Shown piece by piece: positions 11,399 to 22,908 of a DNA stretch of 64,000 bases (position 1 is the first letter of the stretch; each line of letters opens with the position of its first letter). This stretch comes from Membranipora membranacea (Eukaryota > Bryozoa > Gymnolaemata > Cheilostomatida > Membraniporidae), in contig OU612068.1 in the NCBI GenBank assembly GCA_914767715.1, positions 34,472,001-34,536,000 on the forward strand, in the 5' to 3' direction. The position numbers and the translations under genes are program-made. The notes under the pieces were generated by a model that saw nothing but the letters and a program-made list of their open reading frames with translations, had not been told where the DNA came from and did no database searches.

Positions 11399-14300
11399 TT
11401 ACTGAACAAGTTTCTTTTTATACTTGATAAATCTGGGAAGATTTGATTTGACTGTAGTTAGAACTGGTAGATAGTGATCATTGCTCTTATCTCTCTTTGC
11501 GACCTACAAGATAAAAATATAGATAAATATATATATTTTGTTTCATCTATATCGTCAGTAAGAATCATTTTCATAAAGAGCCGTTATACAACCCTTCATG
11601 ATGCTAGTAACAAAACATTTGATCAAGGCAGAAATCGATGCAGCTACATATGAAGTGAATGTTACTTGATAAAATTGATATACATAAATATATAAGTGTA
11701 TCTCACCATGCTCTTGAGTTGAGGTAATATAGTCTGCAAAGTGGGGATGATTCCTAGTTCTTTCAGGTGTACATTATTACTGTCCTCAGCGAAAACATCC
11801 ATGACTGAATCTAGCGCCTCAGCTACGAGCCACAGATGTTTGCTAGCTGTTGCAGCTTCCATCAGAACTACTCCAATAGACTGTTTGAGTAATATATTGA
11901 AAGCTTTTAACTTTGTATCACAAATAAATAGCTTTTTCTAGGCATCGATTACCTAACACTTGCATTCCATTTAGACAATGAATAAGCTGAGAGCCTAGCG
12001 AGTGATATATAGTTACGTTACGTACCTTGACCACATTACTGGGCTGAGTCTGTTTAGACAGAAACATGCCGACAGCAGCGAGACATCTGACAGCGTTGAC
12101 AGCTGTAGCGGTATGTGATACCTTACTCAGCTCGTGTAGAGTGTTCAGCTCTGTGTCTGTGTACGTTACATGCTGTATATCAGATAAATACATGAACATT
12201 TAGGACTAGAAAGACTGACTGTGGCTACACATTCAATTGAAAAAAACTTTGAGAACATGTAAATGGTGGCATTTGGCATTAATTTCATCTGGCGAGATTG
12301 AGCTGAGTGGGTTCTTTGCAGTGTACACGGGAAAAAAGGTCACCTGGGAGCGGGTCAATGAGATTATAACATCACCAAAACTAATTGTCTCTTCACATTT
12401 CCCCATTAACCTATTGACAGATTTATGGCACAGTTCTCATGTCAGAGATTGCAAGGATCTACTGTCGACAACTAGATAATATGGAAGTGGATGAATGCCT
12501 TACCTGAGATTTCTGTGTGAGATATTCTGTGACAGATCTCAATGCACTTGTGATGGACTCAACTAAACTTTCCTGACGAGCAACTGAAATATGAGAACGT
12601 GTTGATGGTATCTTTTCAGATTAAAGACTAAAATATGACTACCGAAAGTTCCTTTGCAATCAGTTTTTTTTTTATGTGTGTGTTTATTGCTTACTATAAA
12701 AACTAGAATGAGTAAAACGGTATCAAAGGTATATAAAAAGTTAAAAAGCAATGGGACAGTCAGATAGCACGAAGCTAGAGCAGAGACTGCCCGACTAGAA
12801 CACTCGAAGCCACACTCGCCTGCCGGAATGACAGAGCGAAACATCCGCAACCTGCACACAATCAAACCCCCTCCCACAGGCGCGCCGCCAGGCCACCCAA
12901 GGAACCAGACTGAGTACATGTTATGTACAGGTTATGTAAAATTAGAAATTTAAATTGAGCGTTGCGTCCTCAAATTCCTTTTCATATCATTAGAAAAAAA
13001 AACGCTCATCCATGATAACAATTGGCTTTATGCAAGAGCAAAGCAACTCACTTTGCTTAACAGACAAACTGTCTATGAGATTGCTGAGTAAGGTCTTCAA
13101 GGCTTCAGATCCTCCAAACTTCTCCATATGAACTTGTGGCACAGTGTTATTGAGACATAACAATGCACTGGTCAGCATGCTGTCATATCTACAATAAATA
13201 ACAGCGCGGATTGTATATCAGCAGCTTAATTTATAAGTTTAATCATAAGCTGTGTGTCAGACAGGCAATAACTATCATAGATATAAAGGCCACTGTTTGA
13301 AATTTGATAATGGTAGAGTTATCTGCCCTTTGAGATAAGAGGGATAACTCCTGATTGAGTTACCCTATTGTTGATAGTTACCCCGATATTGACGCTCCAA
13401 GTGATTGGCGAAAGGTCTTATCCACATTCTCCACTTGCGAGTATATATCTGGGTTTATAAACTTCAATCTTTGTCCTAGAACCGTGACAAGGCCTTTGTC
13501 TGCTAGTGTAGCAGATATTACATTTCCTGTGTTAGGGTCGCCCTGGAACAAATATCAGCCATTATCAGATAATAATGCTTTAACCACGCTCAAGCCAATA
13601 CAACTTTGACAAGACAAAAGAGGGTCATCTCAGAGAAAAACTAATTCTGGTGAAGATTATTTAAAAGTAATAGTTATATAATACAGACTTGAAATGAGAG
13701 TAAATCTGGCAAACAAAGAGAAACAAATTCAATAATTCATGGATGATGAGGCTTTGGTGTGGATGATGAGGCTATGGTGTGGATGATGAGGCTATGGTGT
13801 GGATGATGAGGCTATGGTGTGGATGATCAGGATATGGTGTGGATGATCAGGATATGGTGTGGATGATCAGGATATGGTGTGGATGATCAGGCTATGGTGT
13901 GGATGATCAGGCTATGGTGTGGATGATCAGGCTATGGTGTGGATGATCAGGCTATGATGTGGATGATCAGGCTATGGTGTGGATGATGAGGCTATGGTGT
14001 GGATGATGAGGCTATGGTGTGGATGATCAGGATATGGTGTGGATGATCAGGATATGGTGTGGATGATCAGGCTATGGTGTGGATGATCAGGCTATGGTGT
14101 GGATGATCAGGCTATGGTGTGGATGATCAGGCTATGGTGTGGATGATCAGGCTATGATGTGGATGATCAGGCTATGGTGTGTATTTTTAAGTCTTCAGAC
14201 GTAGTTGGGCTCTGATAGTTATACATACATTATCACACATATCAGAGTCATCCATGAGCTCATCAGAGGCAGCAGTACCAGAACTTCCTGTCTCTTCATC

Positions 14301-17300
14301 TGTTAGATCATCTATATCAGCCCACTCATCCGTGTCTGTGTGTAATACATGAGGAGATAATCTGACATATTACTGCTGAGGACCTTATAAGGGAGGGCAG
14401 AGGGCATCAGGACAGGCAAGAAGAGATATCCTCAACTTACTAGACAGTTCATATTATGATCATTGAAATATCACGCTAAATGACGGTAGTGTCATGGAAA
14501 TCATTTCTATGCTATTAGCTATGTAGCGTAGCTCATATAAAATCCAAACCGACAAAGCATATCATGTACCTACCATCTCCACCGAGTATATTAGTAATTA
14601 TCTCAAAGCTAAGTTTTTGAGCTGATATCAGGTCATCTAGAGATGAAATCTCCTTCATCTGAAAAGATACGTCAAAACCCACATTACAAATAATAATATT
14701 ACAGAGCACAAAGTTCCAAAATTATCTCTTCCACAATCGTTATGACATTAACTCACTAAGCTATCACCCACTAGCTACACTGGAGGGATAAGGCTAAGTC
14801 TTCATTGTGGAGAAGGTTGTCCCCTCTAGAGTACAGGTACTGGGACCCATAGTACTCAAGCCACGCCCAAAACAGGATTAGATGCAGAAGTTTGATAGAG
14901 TTAGGCCTCCGGCAGGCACCTGCTGCCAGGACAGAGCGGAGATAGGTAAGGTGAGGTGAGGATAGGTGAGAAGGGGATCTTTTTTACTGCATGTTGGGTG
15001 TGCAAACACACAGTGGAGTAGACCTCCGGTATTTTTAGTCCCATTCCACCAGGACATGGCTAGTATTAATGGCATGCTAGTACCATATCAAGAATGACTG
15101 ACGGCACTGTAAATTGAGCCTGGACTTGACAGATCACAAGATCGCACCCTTAACGCCTGGAGGGATATAACCTTCTCAGTGGAGAAGGTGGCAGTGATAG
15201 GCAGTGATAGGTTATCTAGTATGAGTGGAGGGCCGGAGGCTTACCAGGTCATTCTGTGTCTTTCCTGCTGCCTTCTTGCTTGGCTTCTCTTCAGCCTCCT
15301 AAAAGGAATTTAAGATGTAAACATGCGCATATTATGTCAATAGAGTAGCCAATTCATCCATATGCAGAAGAACAACCATTTTTGTTGTATTTGTTACTAA
15401 TGAGAAGGACAAACCAACGTACCATATGACCAGAAGCTTCCTCTCTGACAGTACCATCACAGCTACTGACTGTATCGCACAATGAGAGATATGTGTCTGT
15501 CTCCAGAGATGAGAGAAGGGCTTTAACAGTTATTCCCTTAGTGTCTGTCTTTAGGAGCTCCAGACCATATGTGTTAAATTGGACACCTGTAATTGAAATG
15601 TATATCAAATTGGCAGTTGGCAGTGAAAGCAAAAGTCTCATTTGTAGCATTATAGTCCCTCAATAGTATACAATTGTCATTATATAACATATAAAGTATA
15701 GTTATACATTAAGTTATTTATAATTACATAATATGGCTGTGAATATGACTTGCTTACAAAATACAATATATAAATAGTCAAATATGAAGATTTTGATGTA
15801 CATGACGACGTACCAGCAGTGATGACTTTGACGAATGAGGTGGTGGTCTGTTGGTTGAGTAGAGTTGATATAACCTCTTGACTGACGGGTACTTTGAGTA
15901 AGTCTATGATTGTCTCATTCTCTTCACTCATAGTATACAGACATTGTGCTGACAACAAGACGAGAAATATGTCGGATTATAAAAATTGGATCCACTAACA
16001 GCCACTTTTAAACAGTGACCCAAACCATTGACTTGATATTTCCCAAAAAAAAAGATAACCGATAATGCTTTTTTCGTTTCTTTATTTCAGTTAACAGGTA
16101 CATGAAATACTTGCAATCACGCATTGCAATCATTATTCTTGAAACTAATTAATTGAGGAAGTTATGACTGACCAGCAGCTAGTAGTAGTTGTGAGGGATA
16201 TTTATCAGTATCTAAACTAGCTAGTAGTACTTCAGGTACAGAATCCTCTATACACATCCTAACAGCCAGCGCGGAGCATTCACACAGGTTCTGTACTGTG
16301 TATACTGAGTTAATAAAGCAGTGCAGACGTCCATCTGTCTTCACTTCCTGTTCCGGACTTTGCCAATCAGACATTTGCTGAAAGCACATCAATTATACAA
16401 AGTTTAAAGGAATTATTGCTTCACAGCTCTATTCTACAAAAATCTGTATAGTTGACACTATCCTGAGTGAAAAAAAGAATCTCCTGCTCTGAGACCCAAT
16501 TTGCACATTTTGCGTTCAACTATTCAAATAACCAAAATTAAATGCTGCCTTATTTATTGCGAATAAAGGACAGAAACCAAATTTTATTAATAAGCCGATT
16601 GCATATTTTGGAATGCGGCCTATTGTAAGCCGGTTTATTTATTTTTTTACCCGCCATTATAAGGGAAGTCAGTTTCACATTTGGTTACCTTTCTGAGAAA
16701 TCCAGCCAGTCCAGTAATCACATCCTGTCGTGTCATCTCTTCACATGCTTCAAATCCACCTTCCTCACTCATTCCTCTATAATATTTCAATATTAAGCTC
16801 CTGATAATGTGTTGAAATAAGGAAGAGCCAGCTATATGAGGGGCGGGCGGTTTCCTAATTGACAAACATTATTGTTCCGACCGTCTCAGATCTAAGAAGT
16901 ACCACCTACCTTAAAGCCCCAGATGCAGCGACTTGAACAGACACTTTGCCATCCTGTAACAAAGGGGAGATAAGTCTCACTACTTTCTTGCCGAGCACTT
17001 CCTTCAGTGTAGATGGGTTAGAGATGTAAACACCCAGAGCAGCACATCCATACTCTCTGTCCTCAGCATCAACACTATTCAGCTTCAATCATAAGACAAA
17101 ATCACGGCTAGTAACAATAAAGTTTCATTATATCACTTAAAGACTACCCAAAGACCAAAGCATGTTATAGTCAGGCTGTTACTATAGAGTTGTGTCAGAG
17201 TTGCATTGTAAAAAGATTCTAAGGCATGATTTATTGATGGTGGAAAGAGTGCCTTCCATAAGGGAAGGTAACTCTCATTTTCTGCATTATGATGTCACAG

Positions 17301-17853
17301 TCCCCCAGAAGTGCTTGTGCTGTGCTGTAAACACTCGGGAGACTGTGACATCATAATTCAGATCATGAGAGTGCCATTCTCTTATGGAAGGGACTATCTC
17401 CATCATCAATAATCGATGCCAAGTATGGCATTGAATTTGTTTAATATGCAAATCTGACACAACTTTATCATAAGTACCTGCCTGACTATGACATGCTTTG
17501 GGTAGTCTTTAACATATAACACAGGGTCTTTATGTGAGTCTGCTTGATGTACAAAAACAGCAAGCTAACCAGAGATTTACCCATTTATTGAAGGTGAACA
17601 GCAATTTTTCTTCCGACTATAAATTTAAAGGCATCAGATATGTTTCAATAACAATTCAAACACATCAATTTGTCATATGAAAATCTCCATTCAGCACTTG
17701 CAGACAGAACTCACACACCTTTTCAATCACGGTGTCTATCCCTGCCAGATCACCTGGTGTAAGCTCTTTCTCTATCTGTTTGACACTCTGTAGTCCAGTG
17801 GGACTTAGAGCTGATGCTGCCTGACTATGCTTTTTGCCTTTAGTTTTACCCAT
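11399..17853 (-). CDS. HEATR3: HEAT repeat-containing protein 3 (Syo1 orthologue), 15 exons, 649 aa
   Basis: In yeast and human this family escorts RPL5 and RPL11 to importin for nuclear import and 5S RNP assembly. Exons: 17853-17719, 17082-16910, 16776-16689, 16377-16173, 15948-15814, 15586-15423, 15298-15245, 14658-14574, 14335-14229, 13542-13382, 13188-13052, 12583-12504, 12172-12026, 11880-11707, 11503-11399; total 1950 nt in phase. The start MGKTKGKK is the Lys-rich N-terminus typical of the family. Diagnostic stretches are QVAASGALR followed by GGFEACEEMTRQDV (about 100-125), and LWLVAEALDSVMDVFAED near the C-terminus, which matches human HEATR3 (LWMIAEALDAIFDVFADD). Two low-complexity insertions, a Lys/Glu-rich one (exon 7) and an Asp/Glu-rich one (exon 9), fall between helical repeats as in the family's acidic loop. 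Human HEATR3 is about 680 residues. The reading is complete and unbroken. Confidence 0.93.
13741..14180. repeat. 20-bp minisatellite, 22 copies, intron of HEATR3
   Basis: Exactly 22 units of a 20-bp motif (ggatgatcaggctatggtgt and close variants) fill 440 bp between exons 9 and 10. Variants differ at 'gag/cag' and 'gct/gat'. The order of variants in units 3-12 is nearly repeated in units 13-22, so a 200-bp block seems to have duplicated. Confidence 0.95.
17137..17512. mobile_element. Palindromic MITE with TTAA ends in HEATR3 intron 1
   Basis: The segment begins ttaaagactaccc and ends gggtagtctttaa, with long inverted arms. Further in, 'tgatgtcacagtc' and 'gactgtgacatcat' also pair, so the whole 376 bp can fold back. 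Flanking TTAA at both ends would suit a piggyBac-type non-autonomous element, although the TTAA is also part of the palindrome. No transposase is encoded. Confidence 0.75.
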
Positions 17854-18314
17854 AGTTATAACTGAAATAAAAAATCAGATTGTTTAGAAGGAATACAGAA
17901 AAACTTGGTTAGTATAGGGACTTGGTCCGACTTGAAGACCGAGCCACCATTCATTATCACTATTGGTAGGTATTTTGTGAGTCTTCAACAGTAGGTTTTA
18001 GACAACATCAATTTGTATATACATCAAGATATCGTATATCAACAGAATATGTCTGCATGGCACCGGTTCTAAGATTTCAGAATCTCTTACCAGCCAAAAT
18101 TTGATACCTGTCTAACAAATACAAGACAGTGGTCAAGCCTATAGCACTTAACCTCTGCTGATTTTAGAATGGCTCGAATAAAATTACCAATAAAATATAT
18201 TTGTGTGAACAACATATTGGCTATTGGAAAAATATTTGAGCTCCTCTCTGGCCACTCATCAGGTGGCCAGAAATTTCAAGTCAAACATGCATAAATACAT
18301 GATACATGACCACG

Positions 18315-18374
18315 CTAGCCAGATTTGTTTGCTCAATAATTTTCGACTTGACAGGAGTAAACAAATCTGGCTAG
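18315..18374. repeat. Hairpin with 20-bp arms
   Basis: ctagccagatttgtttgctc (18315-18334) pairs with its reverse complement at 18355-18374 with one mismatch across a 20-nt loop. It resembles the core of a small foldback element. Confidence 0.8.
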
Positions 18375-18420
18375 GTGTGTATATGAGCGTGGGACCAAGA
18401 AACGGATATTGAAGCATTAC

Positions 18421-18570
18421 AAAGAGGGGCGGGCAGACGGGCAGTGCGGATGGCATTTAACACCACGTTCACAGACAGGAAGACCAGTATCACCATACCA
18501 TACATGACAAGTTGGCAGACCCAGAAATCAGGAGGTCTCCGCGGACGAACTCCCCACCCCGAGTACAACC
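18421..18570 (-). CDS. Possible orphan exon encoding a membrane segment
   Basis: On the minus strand a 150-nt segment is open in phase 1-in/1-out between a possible acceptor (GGGACACAG) and donor (GTAATG). Its translation has an aromatic and proline-rich start (LYSGWGVRPRRPPDFW) followed by a hydrophobic stretch (LVMYGMVILVFLSVNVVL). No adjoining exons were found, and the opposite strand is also open here. I do not recognise the family. It could be a gene fragment, an exon of an unfound gene, or chance. Confidence 0.25.
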
Positions 18571-18979
18571 CTGTGTCCCGCAGTGCAGGTACAATTTGGC
18601 CCTTGTTTGTCATATTTTTTAGGTAAAACTAGAGCATTGATATGATGGATGGTGTCATTTTACTTGATTTTACAATTGATATAGTTGTACAAGCAGTAAT
18701 GGTAAGGCAAATACATAGGTTTATGTACTGAGGAGCTAGGAAAAACATGGTTTCCCTTGCAAAAACAAGCTTGAAAATTTTTCTGGATCATAGAAGCTGA
18801 GAAAAGGGAGGAAAAAGGGAGGTCGGGAGGGGATTGAAAAAACCTCTAAAAACTGGGAGCCTCCCTACCAAATTGGGAGACTTTTCCTGGTTTTGACAAG
18901 TCGCAAACACCGATATTGAATCGTGACTGTAGCAACTGGCTGGGGAAAGAACGTATTTAGTTTTTGAGGTCGGCTAGGA

Positions 18980-19100
18980 TGAATGACCAGCGACGGTCAA
19001 ATCAGGAGTTTGCACCAACGGACACCACTGAGGATCGAACCCATGACCTTGCAGTCAACGGTCCGGCGCTCTACCAACTGAATATCACTGATCCCAGGTG
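18980..19100 (-). mobile_element. tRNA-derived SINE-like fragment
   Basis: Read on the minus strand the segment has tRNA promoter boxes: TCAGTTGGTAGAGCGCCGG resembles an A box and GGGTTCGATCC a B box, about 30 nt apart. The acceptor stem does not close into a cloverleaf, so this is not a working tRNA gene; a tRNA-headed SINE or tRNA pseudogene fits. Confidence 0.55.
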
Positions 19101-19160
19101 TGCACCATACACCTCTCTGATCTGGACTGTGACACCCTTGCAGCACTAAGGAAACACCGA

Positions 19161-19205
19161 AGCACAGGTCTACTCCAAAATCCCAGGTTTTGGAGTAGAC
19201 CTGTG
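19161..19205. repeat. Perfect hairpin, 18-bp arms, 7-nt loop
   Basis: cacaggtctactccaaaa is followed by tcccagg and then its exact reverse complement. There are no mismatches in the stem. It lies just beyond the tRNA-like segment. Confidence 0.85.
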
Positions 19206-19766
19206 CATCGAAGACTGACCGTCTTCAACTCATAAGACTCATACCATTCATAATCGCCCGAAATCATACTCCAGCACCCCATCTGAAAGTAACGAAAAAC
19301 AACAGGAGGCATACCACAAATACTTGGTACCTCACTGCTCCACGAAGCACCACCAGCGTTCATATTTCATCCAAACTGGTACCGACTGGCACTCTCTCAG
19401 TCTCTGCCACCTGAGAGTCCTTACTACTCACTGGACTCGCCACAAGTGACAAACCAGCAAGTAGTTAATAACTACTGATAATCCGAAAGGTTTGACACCC
19501 CTTGTGATCCATTCCCATATTGTGTTGCTAACCTCAGAACGGATATATTGTGTGAAAAACCAACTGCTGTTATCATCTACAACATGATTGTGGTGATAAG
19601 AAGACTACAGGTGAAACTAGAATTTTATTTATATGCATGACCGGAACTCCATCTACTGTAAGTTATACCCTCATAGTGGCATAATGATTCGATGGCATGT
19701 GATGTGGGAAATGTTTGCAGATTTTGTCAATAGTGTGTATATAATATGTAGCAGACATAAAGAATC

Positions 19767-19920
19767 ATTCTGCGCATGCTCAGCTCTTGGCATGAGCCGC
19801 GTGCCCAGTCAGATCACGAGAGTCAGTATGGTAAAGAATTGTATAGATTGTATCTTCAAACTTGCATACTGACTCTCGTGATCTGACTGGGCATGCCCAG
19901 AGCTGAGCATGCGCAGAATG
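19767..19920. mobile_element. 154-bp foldback MITE, family member 1
   Basis: Arms of about 55-64 bp, starting cattctgcgcatgctcagct, are inverted around a short AT-rich centre. The internal arm sequence ctctcgtgatctgactgggc recurs at 43.66 kb, so this is a dispersed family. No coding capacity. Confidence 0.8.
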
Positions 19921-21159
19921 TCAAACTTGTGATTGTGTGTGTTGTGTTTTCGGGCTAACTGAGTTTTGGTCATGGGGTTTGATCACTTTCATATCCAGGA
20001 TAAGTTGGAGGTCTACTCTGTGAAGGAATACTCTTTGCTTCTGTTACTTGTAAATAAAGTAAACAAGAGGGAGCTAATACAACTTAGCTGATTTGAATGG
20101 CCCACAACCCTTGTTGTACATAGAATTGTACTATTGAGTTCAGAGTGATCTTGTAATATATCATGGGCCATAGTGTATCTCTTTGAAACTTTGTTGTCAC
20201 AGCAGGGAGATTTCCATGCACTATTCAACAATCTACTCCATCTGTAGTTCAAGCAATCTACTCTTTTACTCCTTGCTACAGGACCTTCCTGGGCAGGCTG
20301 TCGGGGTTAGGTGGGGGGGGGGGGGATCCCTCCACCAACCCATGCGACAGCCTGCTGTTGTCCAGCCACCCAACCAACCAGATGCCACTCTTTTTGACAG
20401 CCTGTGACGCTGCACTTTTTGTTCTGTTTATTCTGAATGTTAACTCTCTTTTTCGCGGGTCACACTACCGAGCAGCGCCCACAGAAACCCCAAAACCCTG
20501 ATTACGCACTAATAGACTGATTACTATATCCTTTATGCCAGCTATTCCGACGATTAGGATCAATTGGGAAGTAAGTAAGTAAGGGAGGCTGTCAACTCTT
20601 CATTTTTTCGGTGCAACAATGTTCGCCCCTGTTGTGAGACTGAACGAGTTGTCTTCTTCCAAAAAGAAGGAGCACAACTCAAAACGTCACTTAACATCCA
20701 ATTACACTTATTGGGAGGCTTTAATGACAAACTCTTGCTGTTACACGGCAGGCTTCAAGCAGTTGTTCCCCTCAGTCTCATACTCTCTACCAATTTATGC
20801 CATGAGACTTCAACCAAGAATAACGCAATTATCCTCAGCTAGACGTATATGCTGACATTTGTATTTTATTACTAAAGACGCCCGCTGGCGACGATAATGG
20901 GAATATCAAGGCTAGTGATGACGGCCATCTATGTAGGATGAAGCCTCACTGGCTTGGGCGCAGACATTACTGACAAACAGATCAACGCATTCCGGGTAGT
21001 CCTGGATTGTGCACCGCACTCTGAGTTATTTCTTGGATTGTGACTTGCTAGCCAGCAGCTTAATACAGGCAATCCGACCAGCGCAGAACTGTCTCTATAC
21101 CACCCTCGGGAGTGGCCGATACATAGTATCGCTTATAGCAGACTTTCTCAGCAGCAGGT

Positions 21160-21664
21160 CCCAGGTTAAATCCTGAGGTACGAGACCAAGTTTAATCCCG
21201 AGGTAGGAGACCAGGTTAAATCCTGAGGTACAAGACTGGGTTTAATCCCGAGGTAGGATACCAGGTTAAATCCTGAGGTAGGAGACCGGGCTTAATCCCG
21301 AGGTAGGAGACCAGGTTAAATCCTGAAGTACCGGGTTTAATCCTGAAGTACCGTGTTCAATCCCGAGGTAGCAGACCAGGTTAAATCCTGAGGTAGGAGA
21401 CCAGGTTAAATCCTGAGGTACGAGACCGGGTTTAATCCCGAGGTAGGAGACCAGGTTAAATCCTGAGGTACCAGACCGGGTTCAATCCCGAGGTAGCAGC
21501 AGAATACCAGGAGAAATCCTGAAGTACCAAGCTGGGTTTAATCCCGAGGTAGCAGCAGAATACCAGGAGAAATCCTGATGTACCAGACTGGGTTTAATCC
21601 CGAGGTAGCAGCAGAATACCAGGAGAAATCCTGAAGTTCCAGACCGGGTTTAATCCCGAGGTAT
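21160..21664. repeat. Minisatellite of alternating half-units
   Basis: Two related motifs of about 22 bp alternate: one centred on ccaggttaaatcctgaggta and the other on cgggtttaatcccgaggta, separated by 'ggaga'-like spacers. In the last 160 bp the spacer changes to 'gcagcagaatac', which gives a longer period. No reading frame is maintained. Confidence 0.9.
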
Positions 21665-22908
21665 CAGAAATCTATGAGGTGCCTCTCCGGAGGTGAAGAG
21701 GAGATAACTCCCCATCATTGAAGCAAAGCAGCTAAAGAAGAATAAAGACTGAAGAGCCAGCACAGATCAGGAAAGACAGCACAGATACCAAATAATACAC
21801 ATGAATACGTTGTATCATTTTTTTCGTGAACAGTAATAAAAAGTCTTATTACGAAATACACATCTGGTTTCTGTTTGAAACTGAAATTAGCCTCAAACAA
21901 AATCTAACAGTATTTAGCAAAGCCTCAAGCCGAACCACAAGCTCGATCTGATTAGTACCGTTTGAACATGTAGCAGCCCCATCACTCTCGTGCTTGTTCT
22001 CTAAGCCAAACCAGCTTTCCATCAACCAATCGGCGCAAAGTCGCTATCGTCAAGGCACCCGCCCCTCGCGCCATAGTCCACAACTCAAATTGTGGACAGG
22101 TCCAGTATCAACCTATCCCCACCATGTGGGCCATGTGGCAATGAATATAAATATGCTGGCAAACTCCAGAGCCAGTCTTGTATCAGACCACTTCCTGATC
22201 AGACAGGCTCAGAGGCTCCACTGTATAGCATGGGTCCCTTGAGAGTTCTTACGAATAACTAAAGTCAAAGTATGTGTTCTGTCACACTATAATTGGAGCA
22301 AACATGACAAGTACCCTATTTCGAAGGGTAACACAACACCAGGTGTTTGAGCTAGTTACCCTAAGATACCAGATGACCCTACACCCATCCTACTTTTGCA
22401 TCTGAGAGCATATAGTCCAATGTTTTGCTTGTATTTACTTCACCAGGTTGTCAACGAAAACGAGAAACTATAGTTATTTGCTTTGCAAGCTGTCATGAGG
22501 TCTGATACTCAACCATTTATAACCAATTGCTTTAATTTTAAACTTTTTAACGCCATTATATCCTCAAATTGCTCCTGGGTCACACAATATGCACCACATT
22601 CTTCCGCTGCTTGGGCATTGCCCCACGTCCGACAGGAGGCTAACAGTGTCCCCTAGACCCCCATAATGGGTGGGCAACACACCCAAGATATTGACCCTAG
22701 CCAACTTGTCATGTATGAGTTGGAGATTAGTCACTAACTTCTGCAGAAGGTTCCAGCAACAAGACACAACATAAGAAAGGTCGTCCCTTCCTGATCAATA
22801 CCCGGTGGCAGGCATCGATAGAAATGGTGAATATGATCAAATGCCTATCCTTCCACTGATATAATAGCACTTACATGTTTTCTTTCATTCTGTGATAAAT
22901 AGTTTGAG

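Larger units (their letters stand above)
17854..22908. other. Repeat-rich intergenic region between HEATR3 and SMPDL3-like gene
   Basis: No complete gene is supported. It contains hairpins at 18315-18374 and 19161-19205, a tRNA-like SINE on the minus strand near 19 kb, a 154-bp MITE at 19.8 kb, a G-rich inverted repeat near 20.3 kb and a minisatellite at 21.2-21.7 kb. One possible exon is listed separately. HEATR3 (minus) and the phosphodiesterase (plus) are divergently transcribed from its two ends, so both promoters should lie within it. Confidence 0.6.

Noticed and set aside
20282..20404. Plus-strand exon ending in a Pro/Gln-rich tail after a good acceptor (ttgctacag)
   Set aside because: It runs through a G homopolymer and the segment is an imperfect inverted repeat (ggctgtcg...cgacagcc), so a hairpin element explains it better; no upstream exon fits.
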